Shown: positions 17,377-27,843 of the stretch, piece after piece
Position numbering within the stretch: position 1 is the first letter of the stretch
How the letters are laid out: every line of letters begins with the position of its first letter
Origin: Synechocystis sp. PCC 6714
Lineage (GTDB): Bacteria; Cyanobacteriota; Cyanobacteriia; Cyanobacteriales; Microcystaceae
NCBI RefSeq assembly: GCF_000478825.2
Contig: NZ_CP007542.1
Location: 868,001-932,000 of the forward strand
Length of the DNA: 64,000 bases
Reading direction: 5' to 3'
Program-made: the position numbers and the translations under genes
Notes under the pieces: generated by a model
Told to the model about the DNA's origin: nothing
The model's database searches: none
Seen by the model: the letters and a program-made list of their open reading frames with translations, nothing else

Positions 17377-17390
17377 TTAAGGAAAGATAA
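17377..17390. promoter_or_regulatory. Candidate CmpR operator in the cmpR-cmpA intergenic region
   Basis: The 251-base divergent region contains TTA (17377-17379), eight bases, then TAA (17388-17390). This matches the TTA-N7/8-TAA half-site described for CmpR on low-CO2 promoters. Further AT-rich TTA/TAA pairs lie around 17400-17440, so several overlapping sites are possible. The match is short and the region is AT-rich, so this is only a candidate. Confidence 0.4.
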
Positions 17391-17451
17391 AAATAGATAA
17401 AGATCCAATTTTATATATAATCAATAGAATCTATCTATAAAAACGTCGGCC

Positions 17452-18366
17452 ATGAAAAATGCCACTCTCCATCAGTTCGAAGTCTTTGCGGCGATCGCCA
17501 GAACAGGCAGTTTCACCAAGGCGGCGGAGGAGTTATTCCTGACCCAGCCCACCGTTTCCCAGCAGATGAAGCAACTCACCAGGGCGATCGGAGTGCCCTT
17601 GTATGAACAAATTGGCCGAAAAATTTATTTAACTGAAGCGGGGCAAGCGGTTTTAAAGGCTAGCCGCAATATTGGTGTTTGTCTGGATCAATTGCAGGAA
17701 GTGATTGCCGACCTCCAGGGCATGAAAAAGGGTCATTTACGCCTAGCAACCATCACCACCGGTAAATATTTCGTGCCAAGACTTTTGGGAGAATTTCGTC
17801 AACAATATCCAGGCATTTCAATCTCTTTACAAATTGGCAATCGTCAACAAATTTTGGAGCGTTTGGCTAATAACTTAGACGATTTGTATTTTTTGGGTAA
17901 ACCACCTTCTAATCTTGATATCAATATTCGTCACTTTTTAGAGAATCCCCTGGTGGTCATTGCTCCCCGCCAGCATCCCTTGGTTAACGAAAAGAAAATT
18001 TCTTTGGTAAGGTTGATTGAGGAACCATTAATTATGCGGGAATCCGGCTCTGGCACGAGAATGGCAGTGGAGGAATTTTTCGATGAAAATCGCTTAACAA
18101 TGAATGTGGAAATGGAAATCAGCAGTAATGAAGCCATCAAGCAAGCGGTGTATGGTGGCTTAGGAATCTCGATTTTATCCTTATACTCTCTGGCATTGGA
18201 AGGACTCAATGGCCCCCTGGCAGTACTAGATGTGGAAGGTTTTCCCCTGCAAAAACATTGGTATATTGTTTACCAAAAAGCTAAGCAGTTATCGATTGTT
18301 TCTCAAACTTTTTTGGACTATTTATTCGCCAATGATGAAGCAGTTTCCGTTGCACAATTTTTATGA
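17452..18366 (+). CDS. cmpR: LysR-type regulator CmpR
   Basis: This 304-residue LysR family regulator has an N-terminal helix-turn-helix (FEVFAAIARTGSFTKAAEEL, then QPTVSQQMKQLTRAIG) and a C-terminal effector-binding domain. It is divergently transcribed from cmpA, with 251 bases between the starts, the usual arrangement of a LysR activator and its target. CmpR activates cmpABCD under CO2 limitation and responds to 2-phosphoglycolate and ribulose bisphosphate, according to published work on the family. RbcR/NdhR are close paralogues that cannot be excluded on sequence alone, but position favours CmpR. Confidence 0.82.
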   Translation: MKNATLHQFEVFAAIARTGSFTKAAEELFLTQPTVSQQMKQLTRAIGVPLYEQIGRKIYLTEAGQAVLKASRNIGVCLDQLQEVIADLQGMKKGHLRLATITTGKYFVPRLLGEFRQQYPGISISLQIGNRQQILERLANNLDDLYFLGKPPSNLDINIRHFLENPLVVIAPRQHPLVNEKKISLVRLIEEPLIMRESGSGTRMAVEEFFDENRLTMNVEMEISSNEAIKQAVYGGLGISILSLYSLALEGLNGPLAVLDVEGFPLQKHWYIVYQKAKQLSIVSQTFLDYLFANDEAVSVAQFL

Positions 18367-18382
18367 GTACAAATAAGCGGAA

Positions 18383-19456
18383 CTAAAGCTTGGCCATCAC
18401 CGCTTGAAAAGCTTTCAGATCAAAATGGGTGGCCATTAATTGTTGAATGCACTGCACTTTAACCGGTTCTTGGAGACGCACATTGCCAAAGGCTTGGTCA
18501 ACAATTTCCACAGTGGTGAGGGTATCTTGGTTGACCGAAAGAATGGGGATTTCCAAGTCCTTGGCCCGACTAATGATTAAAGGTTGGGGGCCCGCATGGC
18601 CAGTCAGAATTAGGCAACTGGTGGAGGTTTCCAGGGCCGCTAATTGCAAATCGGTACGATCGCCGCCGGTAACCACAGCTTTGTTTTCCCCTTGACGGAA
18701 ATATTCCAGGGCAGAGTTGACGTTCATTGCTCCAATGGTGAGGCTCTCCACCATCAAATCCAAATGGTCTTCACTGCAGAGCACCTTGGCGTTCAACTGA
18801 TGGGCCAGTTCCCGCACACTTACGCTTCTAAGTAGACGATCCTCCGCCAACAGCCCAAGCACTGGGATGCCCTGACTTTCCAAAAAGGGTTTGACCAAAT
18901 CCTTTGTCTCCGTCAATGCCTCCAGGGGAATGTCATTAATTACGACCCCTTTGAGGCTATCCCCCAGGGTTTGTCGGGCTTTGAGCAGGCCATCCACCAC
19001 TAAGGGAGAATGATAGCGACCCACCAGCAGAACTGCCGCGTTAATTTTGGCCGCCAACTCGGAAAAAGAAAGTCCAAAGAGACTACCCTCCCAGAGATTA
19101 CCAGGACCTTCCAGTAACACCAAATCCGCTTTTAAATCCTGAATGGATGCCTGGAGCGCTTCCGCATAGTTAGTTTTATCGTCCCCCTTCAATCGTCGGT
19201 TGATGGTATCTTCATCCAAAAATACCAACGGTTTACGGACTTGGGCCGGTGCCAACTCCAAGCTCTGGCTAATAAATTCAATGTCCGCCTCTTCCAATTC
19301 CGCCGCCGCCTTAGTCATGGCTGTGCCAATGGGTTTGCCGTAGGCGATCGCCATTCCCTGTTGTTGCAAAAGTCGAGCCAAACCAAGGATAATTCCTGAC
19401 TTGCCGCTATAGGGCTCCAAAGACCCGACTAATAAACATTGGGGTGAATTGACCAC
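18383..19456 (-). CDS. BioD-like P-loop protein with DRTGG domain
   Basis: This 357-residue cytoplasmic protein has an N-terminal dethiobiotin-synthase-like P-loop ([20 protein letters not shown]) and a C-terminal DRTGG domain (residues about 240-350) with the [14 protein letters not shown] motif. This pairing is known from the N-terminal part of long phosphate acetyltransferases and from stand-alone cyanobacterial proteins annotated as the phosphotransacetylase BioD-like N-terminal domain. The catalytic acetyltransferase domain is absent. The role is probably nucleotide-dependent regulation, but unknown. It is convergent with cmpR, 16 bases away. Confidence 0.8.
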   Translation of the reverse strand: MVNSPQCLLVGSLEPYSGKSGIILGLARLLQQQGMAIAYGKPIGTAMTKAAAELEEADIEFISQSLELAPAQVRKPLVFLDEDTINRRLKGDDKTNYAEALQASIQDLKADLVLLEGPGNLWEGSLFGLSFSELAAKINAAVLLVGRYHSPLVVDGLLKARQTLGDSLKGVVINDIPLEALTETKDLVKPFLESQGIPVLGLLAEDRLLRSVSVRELAHQLNAKVLCSEDHLDLMVESLTIGAMNVNSALEYFRQGENKAVVTGGDRTDLQLAALETSTSCLILTGHAGPQPLIISRAKDLEIPILSVNQDTLTTVEIVDQAFGNVRLQEPVKVQCIQQLMATHFDLKAFQAVMAKL

Positions 19457-19687
19457 TGGAACGCTCCTAACTATATGAACTAATGGACTAGGCGGAAAAA
19501 CTGAACTGTTTGACTGATTTAAAGTTAAAAACTGGCTTGACCGATACCGAGTGTTTAATGTCTGTTCAATATTTTATGGGAGTTGGAAATAGGGGTTTTA
19601 ACGGAGTCCCACTATGCAGTCAATTGCCCAGATAATCAGGTTGATTAATGGTGACGAAGGAAGTTAATCCCCACCCCATCCCATGGG

Positions 19688-20092
19688 CTAGACCGAGGAA
19701 GCGTCATCCAATCGTAAAAGTTTACGGTAAAAGTTTTGGGGAAAATCAATGCTTTTGTTTTCTTCGTACCCTGCAATTAAGTCAATCAAATAGTCCATAA
19801 ATTCCGAATTAAGGACAGTCATTTCATAACTCAAATCCGCTTGCCCATCGAATTGCATGCGACACCGGGTTAACTCCGACGGTAAACGGGATACAAACCA
19901 AGTGGCTACAAAGGAGAGATTCTCGCCCCCCTCGATGCGCCGAGCCCCCTCCACCTGCCCCAATTGATAAAGAGCAAGGGGCAATGGTAGTAACTTCTGT
20001 TTATTTTTGTCTGGGTAGTAGGGCTGGTAAACAATGACATCCCTTTTGTCGGCGGGCTGAAGCTGGCTAATGGCGTTGCTAGACATGGGCAA
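19688..20092 (-). CDS. Conserved cyanobacterial protein, possibly EbsA-like
   Basis: This protein of about 134 residues is small and soluble. Its recognisable core is YQPYYPDKNKQKLLPLPLAL, RIEGGENLSFVATWFVSRLP and CRMQFDGQADLSYEMTVLNS. It resembles, from memory, the EbsA family, which interacts with type IV pilus assembly proteins and represses biofilm formation in Synechococcus. I cannot confirm this without a search. The start could be the ATG at 20092 or the next one two codons on. No pilus gene is adjacent. A glycosyltransferase gene lies 204 bases further along, upstream on the same strand. Confidence 0.55.
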   Translation of the reverse strand: MPMSSNAISQLQPADKRDVIVYQPYYPDKNKQKLLPLPLALYQLGQVEGARRIEGGENLSFVATWFVSRLPSELTRCRMQFDGQADLSYEMTVLNSEFMDYLIDLIAGYEENKSIDFPQNFYRKLLRLDDASSV

Positions 20093-20296
20093 AATGGCAA
20101 AACAAGGGTAGGGTGGACCTTTGCCCCCAGTGAAAACCGGAGCAGAATCAAGTTTTCCAGGGCAATTTCGGCTGTGACAACACTGGCCAAATCAAATTCA
20201 CTCAAATCCGAGGCGTGGAGCCGTGCCAACCACCCAATTATAGGATATTGCGCTCCTGGGGATAGAGACGTTTGCCCCGTCGCCGTTGAGCCCGGC

Positions 20297-21394
20297 TTAG
20301 AGGTATTTGGCCAAGACTTCCATCGTTAAATTACCGGTTTTTTCCCAGGAAAATTCCTTTGCCTTGGCTAAGCTCTTTTGTTGCAGATGTTGCCGCAAAT
20401 TTTCATCCTTCCAGACGTGCTCCATCCCTTGGTAAATCTCTTGAATGCTGTAGGGATCGACCAATAGAACGGCATCGCCCCCTACTTCTGGCAAGGAAGA
20501 AATGGAAGAAGTAATAACTACAGTGCCACAGGCCATGGATTCCAGCACCGGAAAACCGAATCCCTCCCATAAAGAGGGAAACACCAGGGCGATCGCCTGA
20601 CGGTAAAGTTGTCGCAGTTGATCATAGCTAACGTAGTCTAAACAATGTACTTGGGTCTCAACCCCCAATTCTGCCGCCAAGGCCATTAATTTGGGAGTGT
20701 AACGGCGATCGGTGGGGCCGGCCAGAATCAAGTCAATGTCCCGGACGTTGATATTTTGCACAAATTGAGCAAAGGCTCGGATGATCCTGCCCACATTCTT
20801 ATGGGGATCATGGCGGCCCACAAACAGAAAATAGGGATTCCTCCTTTGGGCTAAATCGTCTTGCCCCAGTTGGAAATGTTGCCGGTCATATCCCAAGGCG
20901 ATCGGGGTTATTTTATTAGCAGAAATCCCGAAGTAGTCAATCACATCATCGGCCGTTGCTTGGGAATTACACAAAATATGTTCTGCTTGCCCTAGCACCA
21001 AAGGCAGATAAAACTTGCAATAGCTAGTCAGGGGTGACTTCCAGTTGGGAAACCGGAGGGGAATCAAATCATGCACCATAACCACTGTGCGACAATCAGC
21101 CCAAAGTGGAGCCTCCGGGATGGGGGAAAAAAGCAACGAACCCTTCAACTGTCGGTAGAGTTTTGTTAGCTGAAACTGGGTCCAAACTAAGCGATTAAAA
21201 TGGCCCCGACTGCCCTGGGCTGGGGTGAGATTATTCGGTACAGTTTGGCAGGGAAAATCCGCCACCAACTGGGAAGTTAGTAGCGTTGGCTTGAGGGGTT
21301 TGAGATGGGGAAAAACATTGCCAGCATAGACACTCAATCCCGTCGGTTGGGCCAATAAAAAAGAAAGATTAACCAACAAATGGGATCCGGTCAT
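20297..21394 (-). CDS. Glycosyltransferase family 1/4
   Basis: This 365-residue GT-B fold glycosyltransferase contains the C-terminal donor-binding region: YFLFVGRHDPHKNVGRIIRA, then the EX7E-type motif FPSLWEGFGFPVLESMACGT and VITSSISSLPEVGGDA. These define the group 1 (GT4) family, which transfers sugars from nucleotide-sugars to lipids, polysaccharides or proteins. The acceptor is unknown. The gene follows lpxA by only 15 bases on the same strand, so a role in lipopolysaccharide or envelope glycan assembly is likely. The N-terminal region is also intact and full length. Confidence 0.85.
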   Translation of the reverse strand: MTGSHLLVNLSFLLAQPTGLSVYAGNVFPHLKPLKPTLLTSQLVADFPCQTVPNNLTPAQGSRGHFNRLVWTQFQLTKLYRQLKGSLLFSPIPEAPLWADCRTVVMVHDLIPLRFPNWKSPLTSYCKFYLPLVLGQAEHILCNSQATADDVIDYFGISANKITPIALGYDRQHFQLGQDDLAQRRNPYFLFVGRHDPHKNVGRIIRAFAQFVQNINVRDIDLILAGPTDRRYTPKLMALAAELGVETQVHCLDYVSYDQLRQLYRQAIALVFPSLWEGFGFPVLESMACGTVVITSSISSLPEVGGDAVLLVDPYSIQEIYQGMEHVWKDENLRQHLQQKSLAKAKEFSWEKTGNLTMEVLAKYL

Positions 21395-21409
21395 AACAAT
21401 GGCACTGAC

Positions 21410-22240
21410 CTACTTTTTGCCGGGAATAGGGCCTCGTCGCCCCTCATCGTAGCTAGATTGCTGCAAAAAGCGTTGGAAATGTTGCACGTAGGGATGGGCG
21501 GCCGATCGCCCCAACTCTTCTAAAGCCTGTTGGTAGGGGGTATTGGAACGGTAAATCAAGCGAAAAGCCTGTTTTAACGCACTCAAATCCTCCGCTGACA
21601 TGCCGGAACGTTGCAGGCCAATTAAATTGAGGGAACGCACCCGGGAAGGATTGCCTTCAACAATGGTGAAAGGAGGCACATCCCTTTCAATGCGACTCAT
21701 GCCCCCCACCATGGCCAACCGGCCAATGTGGACAAATTGGTGTACACCCAAAACACCACTGATTCTTGCCTGGGATTCGATGTAGATGTGCCCTGCTAAA
21801 GCTACAGAGTTGGCGATGATTACTTCATTTTCGATCACACAATTGTGGGCCACATGGGCATAGGCCATTAGCAAATTGCGATCGCCAATACGGGTCACAG
21901 CCCCCTCTTCCGTCGCCCGGTTAATGGTGACATATTCCCTAATTTGGTTATCGTTGCCGATTTTAACCCAGCTTTCTCCGCCCTTATATTTCAAATCCTG
22001 GGGTTCACAACCGATCACTGCACCGGGAAAAATTCGATTACCCGTACCAATTTCCGTGGGTCCTTCCACCACCACATGGGGACCGATGACCGTATTAGCG
22101 CCAATAGTGACTTTCTCCCCAATCACACTAAAAGCCCCCACCTGAACTGTGGCATGTAACTGGGCTTGGGGATGGATGATGGCCGTTGGATGGATAGATG
22201 GGGACAAGGTCGCTTCTCCCAAGCGGTTATCAGTCAACAT
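21410..22240 (-). CDS. lpxA: UDP-N-acetylglucosamine acyltransferase LpxA
   Basis: First enzyme of lipid A synthesis, moving a 3-hydroxyacyl chain from acyl carrier protein to UDP-GlcNAc. The left-handed beta-helix is visible as repeated hexapeptides (IHPTAIIHPQAQLHATVQVG and onwards). The catalytic His lies in MAYAHVAHNCVIENEV. A helical C-terminus follows from about residue 205. Starting at ATG 22240 (MLTDNRLGEATLSP) gives about 276 residues, the usual length. A longer frame reaches back to 22297 but adds unconserved residues. It is the upstream gene of a pair with the glycosyltransferase. Confidence 0.92.
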   Translation of the reverse strand: MLTDNRLGEATLSPSIHPTAIIHPQAQLHATVQVGAFSVIGEKVTIGANTVIGPHVVVEGPTEIGTGNRIFPGAVIGCEPQDLKYKGGESWVKIGNDNQIREYVTINRATEEGAVTRIGDRNLLMAYAHVAHNCVIENEVIIANSVALAGHIYIESQARISGVLGVHQFVHIGRLAMVGGMSRIERDVPPFTIVEGNPSRVRSLNLIGLQRSGMSAEDLSALKQAFRLIYRSNTPYQQALEELGRSAAHPYVQHFQRFLQQSSYDEGRRGPIPGKK

Positions 22241-22495
22241 TAATCTCTCGGAATGGGGAATAATCGGAGCAGGAACAAGGGCAAATAACCTCCCCATAGA
22301 TTAGCAGGCATTGCACCGTTAGATGAAACTGTGGAAGACCGTGATTACTCTTCTGCTGTGCGTTCACTTTCTACGGGTTGATATCCACAGCCAACAACCC
22401 CCTGGAGTGGCCCCAGCGGCTTGATCTTCTTTGCAACTCTGATTACAATCCAGTGGTCTGGTGATGGTGTCAATTCAGTCTTGGTGTTAACCCGT

Positions 22496-23098
22496 ATGCT
22501 TAGCTCTATCGGTTCTAACGGCTCTCAACATAATTCCAAAAGTTTTAAAAATTATTTTCAACTACTCCGTCGTCCCTTTGCCCCCATTGGTTGTGGCTTG
22601 TTGATGGCCAGTGGCATGGTTTTTGCCCCGATCGCCGCCGTAGCTGGGGACTGGAACCAGTTTGATGTTTGTGTAACGGAACTGAAGAGAAATGGAGTCA
22701 GTGATGACGCGGCTGCTTCCGGTTGTTCCCAGGCCATTATCCCCAAGGAAATGTCCCAATGCGTCAATATGATTAGCCGTAACACCAACATCACCGGCAT
22801 TGTAGCTTTGCAATCCTGTTTCCAAGTGCGCCGCCCGGTGGATTTAGGCAATTGTGTGGTGGACATTGACCGGGGCGTAGTGGGACGGAATCGTTCCCCA
22901 GAAGGAGAAGATGTCACCATGGCCGCCCTTAACACCTGCCGCCAAAGTTTACTGCCCGGCCGCCATTCGGAATGTGTTCTGGCCCTGAGTCGGGAAGTTT
23001 CCGATTTCACGCCCCAAAAGGCCATGAATACTTGTCTAGCGGCGGAGGATTTCCCCCGGGATCTTTTCCCTGCCTACAGTGAAACCCAACCGAATTAG
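22496..23098 (+). CDS. Secreted Cys-rich protein of unknown function
   Basis: A protein of about 200 residues. The N-terminal region is basic, followed by a hydrophobic segment (PIGCGLLMASGMVFAPIAA) that fits a signal peptide with cleavage near VAGDW. The mature part carries about eight cysteines in spaced motifs such as FDVCVTELKRNGVSDDAAAS, SGCSQAI, SQCVNMISRN and NTCRQSLLPGRHSECVLALS. They form a repeated C-x(10-20)-C pattern that looks like internally duplicated helical units held by disulphides. I do not recognise the family by name. The in-frame start at 22421 would add 25 unlikely residues. Confidence 0.65.
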   Translation: MLSSIGSNGSQHNSKSFKNYFQLLRRPFAPIGCGLLMASGMVFAPIAAVAGDWNQFDVCVTELKRNGVSDDAAASGCSQAIIPKEMSQCVNMISRNTNITGIVALQSCFQVRRPVDLGNCVVDIDRGVVGRNRSPEGEDVTMAALNTCRQSLLPGRHSECVLALSREVSDFTPQKAMNTCLAAEDFPRDLFPAYSETQPN

Positions 23099-23124
23099 TA
23101 ATTAGTTTAGTTAAGCTCAAAAAG

Positions 23125-23886
23125 CTACAGGTTGCTTAACATGGGTTGCAATTGCTGACGGAGATTAGCCGGATAATTCACCACCGCCCCGATGACCACG
23201 ATCGCCGGGGCTTGAAAATTTTCTGCTTCGATCTGGGCCAAAATGGTGGCAAAAGTGCCCACCAGTTCCTGTTGTTCTGGACAGGTTCCCCACCGGATCA
23301 GGGCAATGGGGGTATCTTTTCCCAACCCCGCCGCCATCAATTGGGGCAAAATAGTAGCCAAACTATACACCCCCATATAAATCACAATGGTCTCCGATCC
23401 CCTGGCGATCGCCGCCCAATTCACCTCCGGTCGATATTTCCCCGCCGCTTCATGGCCCGTGACAAAAGTGACAGAAGAACTGTAGTTGCGATGGGTGAGA
23501 GGAATTTGAGCATAGGCGGGAGCCGCAATGCCCGCTGTAATGCCCGGCACCACCTCCACGTCAATGCCGGCTTTGACTAGATCCTCCATTTCTTCCCCCC
23601 CCCGGCCAAAAATGAAAGGATCTCCCCCTTTCAGGCGCACCACTACAGCGTGTTTTTCAGCCAATTGTGCCAATAACTGTGTGGTTTCTGACTGTAACTT
23701 GGTGTGTCTGCCCCGCCTTTTACCTGCATCAATTAATTCGGCTTGGGGATTAACCATCGCTAAAATAGCTGGACTTACGAGGGCGTCATAGACCACCGCC
23801 TCAGCATTCTCCAACAGACCTTTACCCTTAATGGTCATCAAGCCGGGATCCCCAGGCCCCGCTCCGACTAAATACACTTTGCCCAT
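23125..23886 (-). CDS. cobA: Uroporphyrinogen-III C-methyltransferase
   Basis: SAM-dependent enzyme that converts uroporphyrinogen III to precorrin-2, at the branch to sirohaem and cobalamin. From ATG 23886 it has about 253 residues. Tetrapyrrole methylase motifs are visible: VYLVGAGPGDPGLMTIKG at the N-terminus, VVRLKGGDPFIFGRGGEE in the middle and VVPGITAGIAAPAYAQIPLT later. It has the single methylase domain of stand-alone SUMT, without the CysG dehydrogenase or HemD fusion. The ORF extends nine codons upstream to 23913, but the GxGPGD motif is normally near residue 8, favouring the inner start. Confidence 0.92.
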   Translation of the reverse strand: MGKVYLVGAGPGDPGLMTIKGKGLLENAEAVVYDALVSPAILAMVNPQAELIDAGKRRGRHTKLQSETTQLLAQLAEKHAVVVRLKGGDPFIFGRGGEEMEDLVKAGIDVEVVPGITAGIAAPAYAQIPLTHRNYSSSVTFVTGHEAAGKYRPEVNWAAIARGSETIVIYMGVYSLATILPQLMAAGLGKDTPIALIRWGTCPEQQELVGTFATILAQIEAENFQAPAIVVIGAVVNYPANLRQQLQPMLSNL

Positions 23887-23995
23887 CAATCCGTTTTGCA
23901 ACCTAACAACCACCCTTTGTAGAAATTATAGAAATCAAAAAATATTTGACAGTTTTTACGTCATTCACGTCAAGTTTTTAATATTTTACTGAAGG

Positions 23996-26900
23996 CTATT
24001 TGCCCACTAAAGTTTCCATTTTTGTCTCCGGTAAAGCCCCTTGCATTTTGCCAAACCAATCAATTAAATTATCCATTTGCTTAGCCGGGGTCAACACTCC
24101 TAAACCCCGCACCACCACTTTTTTTGCACTGTAAACAAAGCGGGACTGGAGATGGGTGGGCAAATTTTCCGCCAATAATTTCCAAGCAGGCTCCTCCATG
24201 GGAGTTTCCAAGACAAGATTTTGTTTGCCCTCCACTTTAATGCGAGAAAAGCCTAAAGACTTAGCCAGATGTTTCAGCTTCACCACTTTAAATAATTGCT
24301 CCACCGGACTTGGTAACATACCATACCGATCGCCCCAATCCAAGGCAATTTTCGGTAATTCATCAAGGGAATCAATACTAGTAATACGGCGATAAGCAGC
24401 CATTTTTTCTTCTAAATCGGGAATGTAATCGCTGGGAATAAAGGCCGTGAGGGGTAAATCTATTTGGGTATCTTCCACTTTGGGAATTTCCTGGCCCTGG
24501 ATTTCCTTAATCGCATCCTGCAACATTTCCATATAAAATTCGTACCCGATCGCCTCCATTTGCCCCGACTGTTCTGCCCCCAAAAGATTACCTACGCCCC
24601 GGATTTCCATGTCCCTGGTGGCCAGTTGATAACCGGAACCAAGTTGGCTAAATTCCTGGAGTGCCCGCAGTCTTAATCGTGCTTTTTCTGTTAATTGTTT
24701 TTGGTTGGGATAGAGTAACCAAGCATGGGCTTGAATACCCGATCGCCCCACCCGGCCCCGCAGTTGATAGAGTTGCGCTAAACCAAATTTTTGGGCATCT
24801 TCAACAATAATTGTGTTTACCCGGGGAATATCTAATCCTGCTTCGATGATAGTGGTACAGACTAAAATATCTGCCTCACCATCGTTGAAAGCTAGCATGG
24901 TACTTTCCAGTTCAGATTCATCCATTTGACCATGGCCAATGGCAATGCGAGCACTGGGAACCATTTGCCGTAGTTGTCCCCCCAGTTCTTCAATGCCTTC
25001 AATGCGGGGCACCACATAAAAAACCTGGCCACCCCGGTCTAGCTCGTTGCGAATAGCGGTGCGAATTACTTCGGGATTGTAGGGGGATAAATGGGTTTTA
25101 ATGGGGCGACGGGACGGGGGCGGTGTAGTAATTAAACTCATCTCCCGAATGCCGGAGAGGGACATATAAAGGGTGCGGGGAATGGGGGTGGCGGTTAAAG
25201 TTAGCACGTCCACTTCTGTTTTCAATGTCTTAATTTTTTCCTTTTGATTAACCCCAAACCGCTGTTCTTCGTCAATGACTAATAAGCCCAAATCTTTGAA
25301 TTTTACCGATGTGCCCAGTACCTGTTGAGTACCCACCACAATATCCAATTCACCGCTTTTTAATTTGGCTAAAATTTCTTTTTTCTCGGAAGCGGTACGG
25401 AAGCGATTTAATAGGCCAATGGTGATGGGATAGGGGGCAAATCTTTCTTTTAAAGTGTGGTAATGCTGTTGGGTGAGCACCGTAGTGGGGGCCAGTAATG
25501 CCACCTGTTTATGGCCACTAGTTACTGCTTTAAAAATGGCCCGCACCGCCACTTCTGTTTTGCCAAAACCCACATCGCCACACACTAATCGATCCATCGG
25601 GCGATCGCCTTCCAAATCCCGTTTTACATCTTGTACTGCTTTTAGCTGATCGGGGGTGGCTTGGTAGGGGAAGGAATCTTCCAATTCCTGTTGCCAAGGA
25701 CTATCGGAGGGATAGGCATAACCCACCTGTTTTGCCCGTTTTGCATAAAGGTTGAGCAAATCAACGGCTAGCTTTTTAACCGCTTTACGGACTTTATTTT
25801 TGGTGGCTTCCCACACTTTGCCGCCCATTTTATGCAGTTCTGGCGGTCTAGTGCCCGTGTGGCGAAAGCGGGATAAACTGTCTAAACTATCGGCGGGAAC
25901 TCGCAAAATACCGTCGGCATATTGGATCATTAAATATTCCCGATTGGCCAACGCATCCAACTTTAAGAATTTACCAATGCCATGGCTTTTGTGGACTACA
26001 TAATCCCCAGGGGAAAGTTTATTAATATCAACTTGTTTAGACGTAGCCCGCCGTCGTTTCCGCACATATTCCGGTGTGGCTAAGGCATGTTGTCCAAATA
26101 ATTCCCGGTCCGTGACTAGCACCAGACGAAAGGTGGGTAAAATAAACCCTTCCAATTCCGCCATGCCGGCATATTTTAGCGCCACCGCTGTCCGTTGAAT
26201 CTGACTTTTTTCAATGGCGGGATAATCCCTCGGATTAGCAATAAATTGCACCGCACAATCATGTTCCTGCAATAAAGAAACAGTACGACTGGGCTGGGCT
26301 GAAATCAACCAAGTACTGTACTGTCCCAACGTCAAACCGCTATAAATTTCCCTTTTCCCCCGTAAAATTTCTGCCAACTTAGCGAACTGGTGGGGCATGG
26401 TGGGGATGGGCCGGGCGGAAATATCTAAACTATCGGTATTAACTTCGTGGATTTCCGACAGGGTTATATGGGTAAAATTTTCCCTCAGGCGATCGCCAAG
26501 GGTAGAAAAATCCCGATGCAACTGGGGCAAATCCGGCAACTGTAAACCCTGCCAATCCTGGGCCACCGCCTCAAACCACCTTTCACTGTGGGCGGCACAT
26601 TGCTCCGGCTCATCTAGCACACAGAGGGTTTCCGTCGGTAAATAATCCAGTAAGCAAGCGGGTTCAGCAAAAGCTAGACCCAAAAATCGTTGTAATCCCT
26701 CCTTGCCAAATAATTGCTCCGTTTCTGGGTCTTCTCCCCAAGCCGTCAGATCAATATTCTGGGCATTTAACGCTGGTTCAATCACCTGATCAAAACTGGT
26801 GGGGGTCAACACCAAACCGGCAAGGTTATCCAAGGAACGTTGGCTAGCTGGGTCAAACTCCCGCACTTTTTCCAGCTCATCGCCGAACCACTCCAGTCGC

Positions 26901-27484
26901 ACCGGTAGCTCCGCCGATACGGGAAAAATATCAACAATGTCCCCCCGCCGACTCCACTGCCCCTCCGTTTCCACGGTTCCCCCCCGTTCATAGCCCAATT
27001 GAGCCAGGGTCAACTCTAAACTTTTGCTGTCCATTTCCTGACCCCGTTGTAGGGTCAAGCAATATTGCTGAAAAGTTTCCACAGGCGGTAAATGGGGTTG
27101 CAGAGCTTTTTCTGTGGCAATGATCGCCTTGCCCTTCAGCTGTTTACCCTGGATTAATTCTGCCAACACTTGCATTTGCCCCCAAACCATTTCCGATTCG
27201 AGCCGCCCAGTGTCATAGGGAGATGCTTCGGAGGTGGGGTAAAAATTTACAGTTTGCCAACCCATCAGTTCTAACTGTGCTGTCCAGCGCCCCGCTTCCT
27301 CCAACGTGGCGGTGATGACCAATAAATTTTTCTCCAGAGACTGGGCCAAACTGGAAACAATTAGGCCTTTCGGTAACCGGGGTAGCCCACTCAGTTGCAC
27401 GTTGCCCCGCTTTTGCAATTTTTCCCGCAGGTCTTTGCTCAGGGGGAGAGTTTGCAGATGACGAATAATGGAGGAAAAGGTCAT
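23996..27484 (-). CDS. mfd: Transcription-repair coupling factor Mfd
   Basis: This 1162-residue ATP-dependent DNA translocase removes stalled RNA polymerase and recruits UvrA at lesions. Domain order is canonical. A UvrB-like N-terminal module occupies residues about 1-330. An RNA-polymerase-interacting domain lies near residues 495-560 ([20 protein letters not shown]). RecG-like helicase motifs follow: Walker [21 protein letters not shown] box [30 protein letters not shown] and [16 protein letters not shown]-terminal domain (about 1030-1130) closes the protein. Length is normal and no motif is lost. It is a single gene upstream of cobA. Confidence 0.95.
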   Translation of the reverse strand: MTFSSIIRHLQTLPLSKDLREKLQKRGNVQLSGLPRLPKGLIVSSLAQSLEKNLLVITATLEEAGRWTAQLELMGWQTVNFYPTSEASPYDTGRLESEMVWGQMQVLAELIQGKQLKGKAIIATEKALQPHLPPVETFQQYCLTLQRGQEMDSKSLELTLAQLGYERGGTVETEGQWSRRGDIVDIFPVSAELPVRLEWFGDELEKVREFDPASQRSLDNLAGLVLTPTSFDQVIEPALNAQNIDLTAWGEDPETEQLFGKEGLQRFLGLAFAEPACLLDYLPTETLCVLDEPEQCAAHSERWFEAVAQDWQGLQLPDLPQLHRDFSTLGDRLRENFTHITLSEIHEVNTDSLDISARPIPTMPHQFAKLAEILRGKREIYSGLTLGQYSTWLISAQPSRTVSLLQEHDCAVQFIANPRDYPAIEKSQIQRTAVALKYAGMAELEGFILPTFRLVLVTDRELFGQHALATPEYVRKRRRATSKQVDINKLSPGDYVVHKSHGIGKFLKLDALANREYLMIQYADGILRVPADSLDSLSRFRHTGTRPPELHKMGGKVWEATKNKVRKAVKKLAVDLLNLYAKRAKQVGYAYPSDSPWQQELEDSFPYQATPDQLKAVQDVKRDLEGDRPMDRLVCGDVGFGKTEVAVRAIFKAVTSGHKQVALLAPTTVLTQQHYHTLKERFAPYPITIGLLNRFRTASEKKEILAKLKSGELDIVVGTQQVLGTSVKFKDLGLLVIDEEQRFGVNQKEKIKTLKTEVDVLTLTATPIPRTLYMSLSGIREMSLITTPPPSRRPIKTHLSPYNPEVIRTAIRNELDRGGQVFYVVPRIEGIEELGGQLRQMVPSARIAIGHGQMDESELESTMLAFNDGEADILVCTTIIEAGLDIPRVNTIIVEDAQKFGLAQLYQLRGRVGRSGIQAHAWLLYPNQKQLTEKARLRLRALQEFSQLGSGYQLATRDMEIRGVGNLLGAEQSGQMEAIGYEFYMEMLQDAIKEIQGQEIPKVEDTQIDLPLTAFIPSDYIPDLEEKMAAYRRITSIDSLDELPKIALDWGDRYGMLPSPVEQLFKVVKLKHLAKSLGFSRIKVEGKQNLVLETPMEEPAWKLLAENLPTHLQSRFVYSAKKVVVRGLGVLTPAKQMDNLIDWFGKMQGALPETKMETLVGK

Positions 27485-27627
27485 GGGTCAAAACGGAGGA
27501 GACATTAACAAATCTTAGCCTTTTCCCCAGCCATCCAGGGTTTTTGTCCCCACTCCCCCACCATTCTCCTGCAAATCAACTTCCATTAATGCCCCCGACG
27601 GGGGTTGGGGGTAATGATTATTATTCA

Positions 27628-27843
27628 CTAACTTAATACATAATTTTGATACTGATTAACTATTTGCAATGGGGTCGCTAAAGAGTCGTTCACATTATTT
27701 TCTAAGATTTTTTCCTGGGGAATGACTAAATCCAGGGTTAGAATAATTTGATTACCCTCGTAGGCTAGGGTCAGTTTGTAGGGGGAGATGGCCACGGTGC
27801 TGCCGGGATCAGGCATTGTATGGATATTAGATGAAAGAGTCAT
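27628..27843 (-). pseudogene. Truncated fecE ATPase gene
   Basis: Only about 45 residues of an ABC ATPase N-terminus remain (YKLTLAYEGNQIILTLDLVI). They closely match the start of the intact FecE at 48849-48031 ([20 protein letters not shown]). The Walker [10 protein letters not shown] and everything after it are missing. A short unrelated tail of about 25 residues ends the frame. The ATG overlaps the stop of fecD as ATGA, the normal coupling of a fecD-fecE pair, so this is where the ATPase gene used to be. The truncation lies about 150 bases from the mfd start and probably marks a deletion or rearrangement breakpoint. Confidence 0.8.

Noticed and set aside
27580-27612. GC-rich hairpin (CCCCCGACGGGGG) between mfd and fecE remnant
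   Set aside because: A stem is present but there is no T-run on either strand, so I do not call it a terminator.
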